Below, one piece after another: positions 62,450 through 64,000 of a stretch of DNA of 64,000 nucleotides. The stretch spans positions 1 to 64,000 of the forward strand of contig CALWXR010000003.1 of the NCBI GenBank assembly GCA_944385535.1. Reading direction: 5' to 3'. A program made the translations under genes and the position numbers. The notes beneath the pieces were generated by a model. That model was not told the DNA's origin, ran no database searches, and was given only the letters and a program-made list of their open reading frames with translations. The stretch is from an uncultured Oscillospiraceae bacterium (GTDB taxonomy: Bacteria > Bacillota > Clostridia > Oscillospirales > Oscillospiraceae). Numbering within the stretch: position 1 is the first letter of the stretch; every line of letters begins with the position of its first letter.

Positions 62450-64000
62450 ATGGCAACGAAAAAGCAAACGGAACAATATGGAAATTCCAGCATTTCTATG
62501 CTGAAAGGCGAGGACCGGGTGCGGAAGCGTCCGGCGGTTATTTTTGGCTCAGACGATTTGGAGGGCTGCAAGCACGCGGTGTTTGAGATCCTCTCCAACG
62601 CCATCGACGAAGCCCGGGAGGGGCACGGGGATACCATCATCGTCACCCGTTATGAGGATCTGTCGGTGGAGGTGGAGGACTTCGGCCGGGGCTGTCCCGT
62701 GGACTATAACGAAAAGGAAAAGCGGTATAACTGGGAGCTGGTGTTCTGTGAAATGTACGCCGGTGGCAAGTACGGGGAAAACGGCGAGAATTACGAGTAC
62801 TCCCTGGGCTTAAACGGCCTGGGCTCCTGCGCCACCCAGTACGCTTCGGAGTACTTTGACGCCACCATCCGCCGGGATGGGTTTCGGTATGATCTGCACT
62901 TTGAAAAGGGCAGAAACGTGGGCGGCCTGAAAAAGGAGCCTGCTGATCGGAAGAAAACCGGCTCCTGCTTCCGCTGGAAGCCGGATAAGCAGGTGTTTAC
63001 CGACATCAACATTCCCGTAGAATACTACCGGGACGTGCTGCGGCGGCAGGCGGTGGTGAACAAGGGCATCACCTTCCGCTTCCGCTGCCAGGCGGGCAAA
63101 ACCTTCCAGGAGGAGACCTTCTGCTACAGCGATGGCATCCGGGAGTATATTGAGGAACTGGTGGGGGACAACTCCTTTACCATGCCGGTGTATTGGGAGG
63201 CAGAGCGCCGGGGCCGGGACGCGGAAAACCGGCCGGAAATGAAGCTGAAGATCACCGCTTCCTTCTGCTTTTCCAAGCAGGTCAGCCACATTGAGTACTA
63301 CCACAACTCCTCCTGGCTGGAATACGGCGGAAGCCCGGATCGGGCCGTGCGCTTAGGCTTTACCGCCGCCTTTGACAAGTTTCTGCGGGACAATAATAAG
63401 TATACCAAAACCGAGAGCAAGATCATCTTCCAGGACATTCAGGACAGCCTGGTGCTGGTGACCAACTGCTTCTCTACCATCGGCTGCTTTGAAAACCAGA
63501 CCAAAAAGTCAGTCAACAGTAAGTTCACCCAGGAGGCTATGACCGCCTTCTTCAAAGAGCAGCTTCAGGTCTGGTTCATTGAGAACAAGCAGGAGGCCGA
63601 CCGGGCCGCCGAGCAGATTCTGGTGAACAAGCGGGCCAGAGAGTCCGCGGAAAAGACCAAGAGCAATGTGAAAAAGAAGCTCTCCGGCAACATCGACATT
63701 GCCAACCGGGTGCAGAAATTTGTGGACTGCCGCAGTAAGGACACCTCCCGGCGGGAGCTGTATATTGTGGAGGGCGACTCCGCGTTGGGCAGCGTCAAGC
63801 TGAGCCGGGACGCGGAGTTCCAGGGCATTATGCCTGTTCGGGGCAAGATCCTGAACTGCCTGAAGGCGGACTATAATAAGATCTTCGCCTCTCCCATTAT
63901 TACGGATCTGATGAAGGTTCTGGGCTGCGGCGTGGAGATCCAGGGCAAGAAGGCCAAGGAGCTTTCCAGCTTCGACCTGTCCCAGCTGCGCTGGAACAAG
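62450..64000 (+). CDS. Diverged type II topoisomerase subunit B (GyrB/ParE-like), 3' truncated by the window
   Basis: The first 517 residues of a GyrB/ParE paralogue. The GHKL ATPase domain has EILSNAIDEA (Asn50), VEDFGRGCPVD and LGLNGLGSCATQ in place of the usual GLHGVG loop. The transducer domain (near 225-400) is followed by the TOPRIM start RRELYIVEGDSALGSVKLS (near 432), where gyrase has GDSAGGS. The Glu and Asp metal ligands of TOPRIM remain at the start. The ATPase lid differs: the usual Lys-containing lid motif is not obvious. It may be a specialised topoisomerase with a GyrA-like partner beyond the window. The ribosome site is weak (CAGG). Confidence 0.85.
   Translation, partial: MATKKQTEQYGNSSISMLKGEDRVRKRPAVIFGSDDLEGCKHAVFEILSNAIDEAREGHGDTIIVTRYEDLSVEVEDFGRGCPVDYNEKEKRYNWELVFCEMYAGGKYGENGENYEYSLGLNGLGSCATQYASEYFDATIRRDGFRYDLHFEKGRNVGGLKKEPADRKKTGSCFRWKPDKQVFTDINIPVEYYRDVLRRQAVVNKGITFRFRCQAGKTFQEETFCYSDGIREYIEELVGDNSFTMPVYWEAERRGRDAENRPEMKLKITASFCFSKQVSHIEYYHNSSWLEYGGSPDRAVRLGFTAAFDKFLRDNNKYTKTESKIIFQDIQDSLVLVTNCFSTIGCFENQTKKSVNSKFTQEAMTAFFKEQLQVWFIENKQEADRAAEQILVNKRARESAEKTKSNVKKKLSGNIDIANRVQKFVDCRSKDTSRRELYIVEGDSALGSVKLSRDAEFQGIMPVRGKILNCLKADYNKIFASPIITDLMKVLGCGVEIQGKKAKELSSFDLSQLRWNK

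Overview
The window looks like chromosomal DNA from a GC-rich, low-motility-type Gram-positive gut Clostridium, most likely Oscillospiraceae/Ruminococcaceae. The reasons are the strong AGGAGG ribosome sites with GTG and TTG starts, near-consensus sigma-A promoters, a cell-wall sorted surface protein, lipoproteins, a TrmK/Nif3/YebC/DUF1846 gene set and the interspersed hairpin repeats. No rRNA, tRNA, CRISPR array, phage gene or intact insertion sequence was seen. The taxonomic call is inference from style and gene content only.

Layout. (1) 358-9301: a YesL-like membrane protein faces a complete arginine cluster argG-H-C-J-B-D-F, behind one consensus promoter. (2) About 9302-13540: a lower-GC stretch with a secreted GH5 glycosidase lipoprotein and, on the other strand, two radical SAM enzymes. 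(3) 13593-22096: a tandem duplication. Each unit has a CDP-glycerol-type glycerophosphotransferase followed by a very large membrane protein that joins a YidC/Oxa1-like domain to a sulfatase/LTA-synthase-like domain. The first 2,091 bp of both units appear identical, while the sulfatase parts have diverged. (4) 22316-24900: an aldehyde/alcohol dehydrogenase pair with a palindromic operator. (5) 25083-28563: an HtrA protease divergent from a two-component system, the CssRS-HtrA arrangement. (6) 28724-33334: a GldA-GldF-GldG-DUF4340 ABC operon joined by ATGA overlaps. (7) 33507-39125: a carbohydrate importer (binding protein plus two permeases) divergent from a PHP phosphatase and a LacI regulator, with GTTTC-type sites just downstream of both promoters. 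(8) 39421-40987: PlsC and DegV, a lipid and fatty-acid pair. (9) 41165-46157: a MacAB-like exporter with two different adaptors, one carrying an EPS-repeat linker inside its coiled-coil hairpin. (10) 46539-49120: a MATE pump and NagA. (11) 49559-51088: an NPKTG-anchored surface protein with a structured leader. (12) 51236-52155: a cluster of MITE-like elements. (13) 52165-55028: an M20 peptidase with two membrane proteins. (14) 55222-64000: DUF1846, an XRE regulator with large operators, YebC, Nif3/TrmK, DUF1858, an FAD/Rieske oxidoreductase and a diverged GyrB-type topoisomerase subunit that runs off the end.

The strongest candidate for an undescribed system is the duplicated 13593-22096 locus. 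A soluble-type polyglycerolphosphate transferase is translationally coupled to a YidC-sulfatase fusion, which would put synthesis and membrane handling of an anionic cell-surface polymer in one module. The groove arginine that YidC needs appears to be Asn here. The two copies share an identical front half and different back halves.
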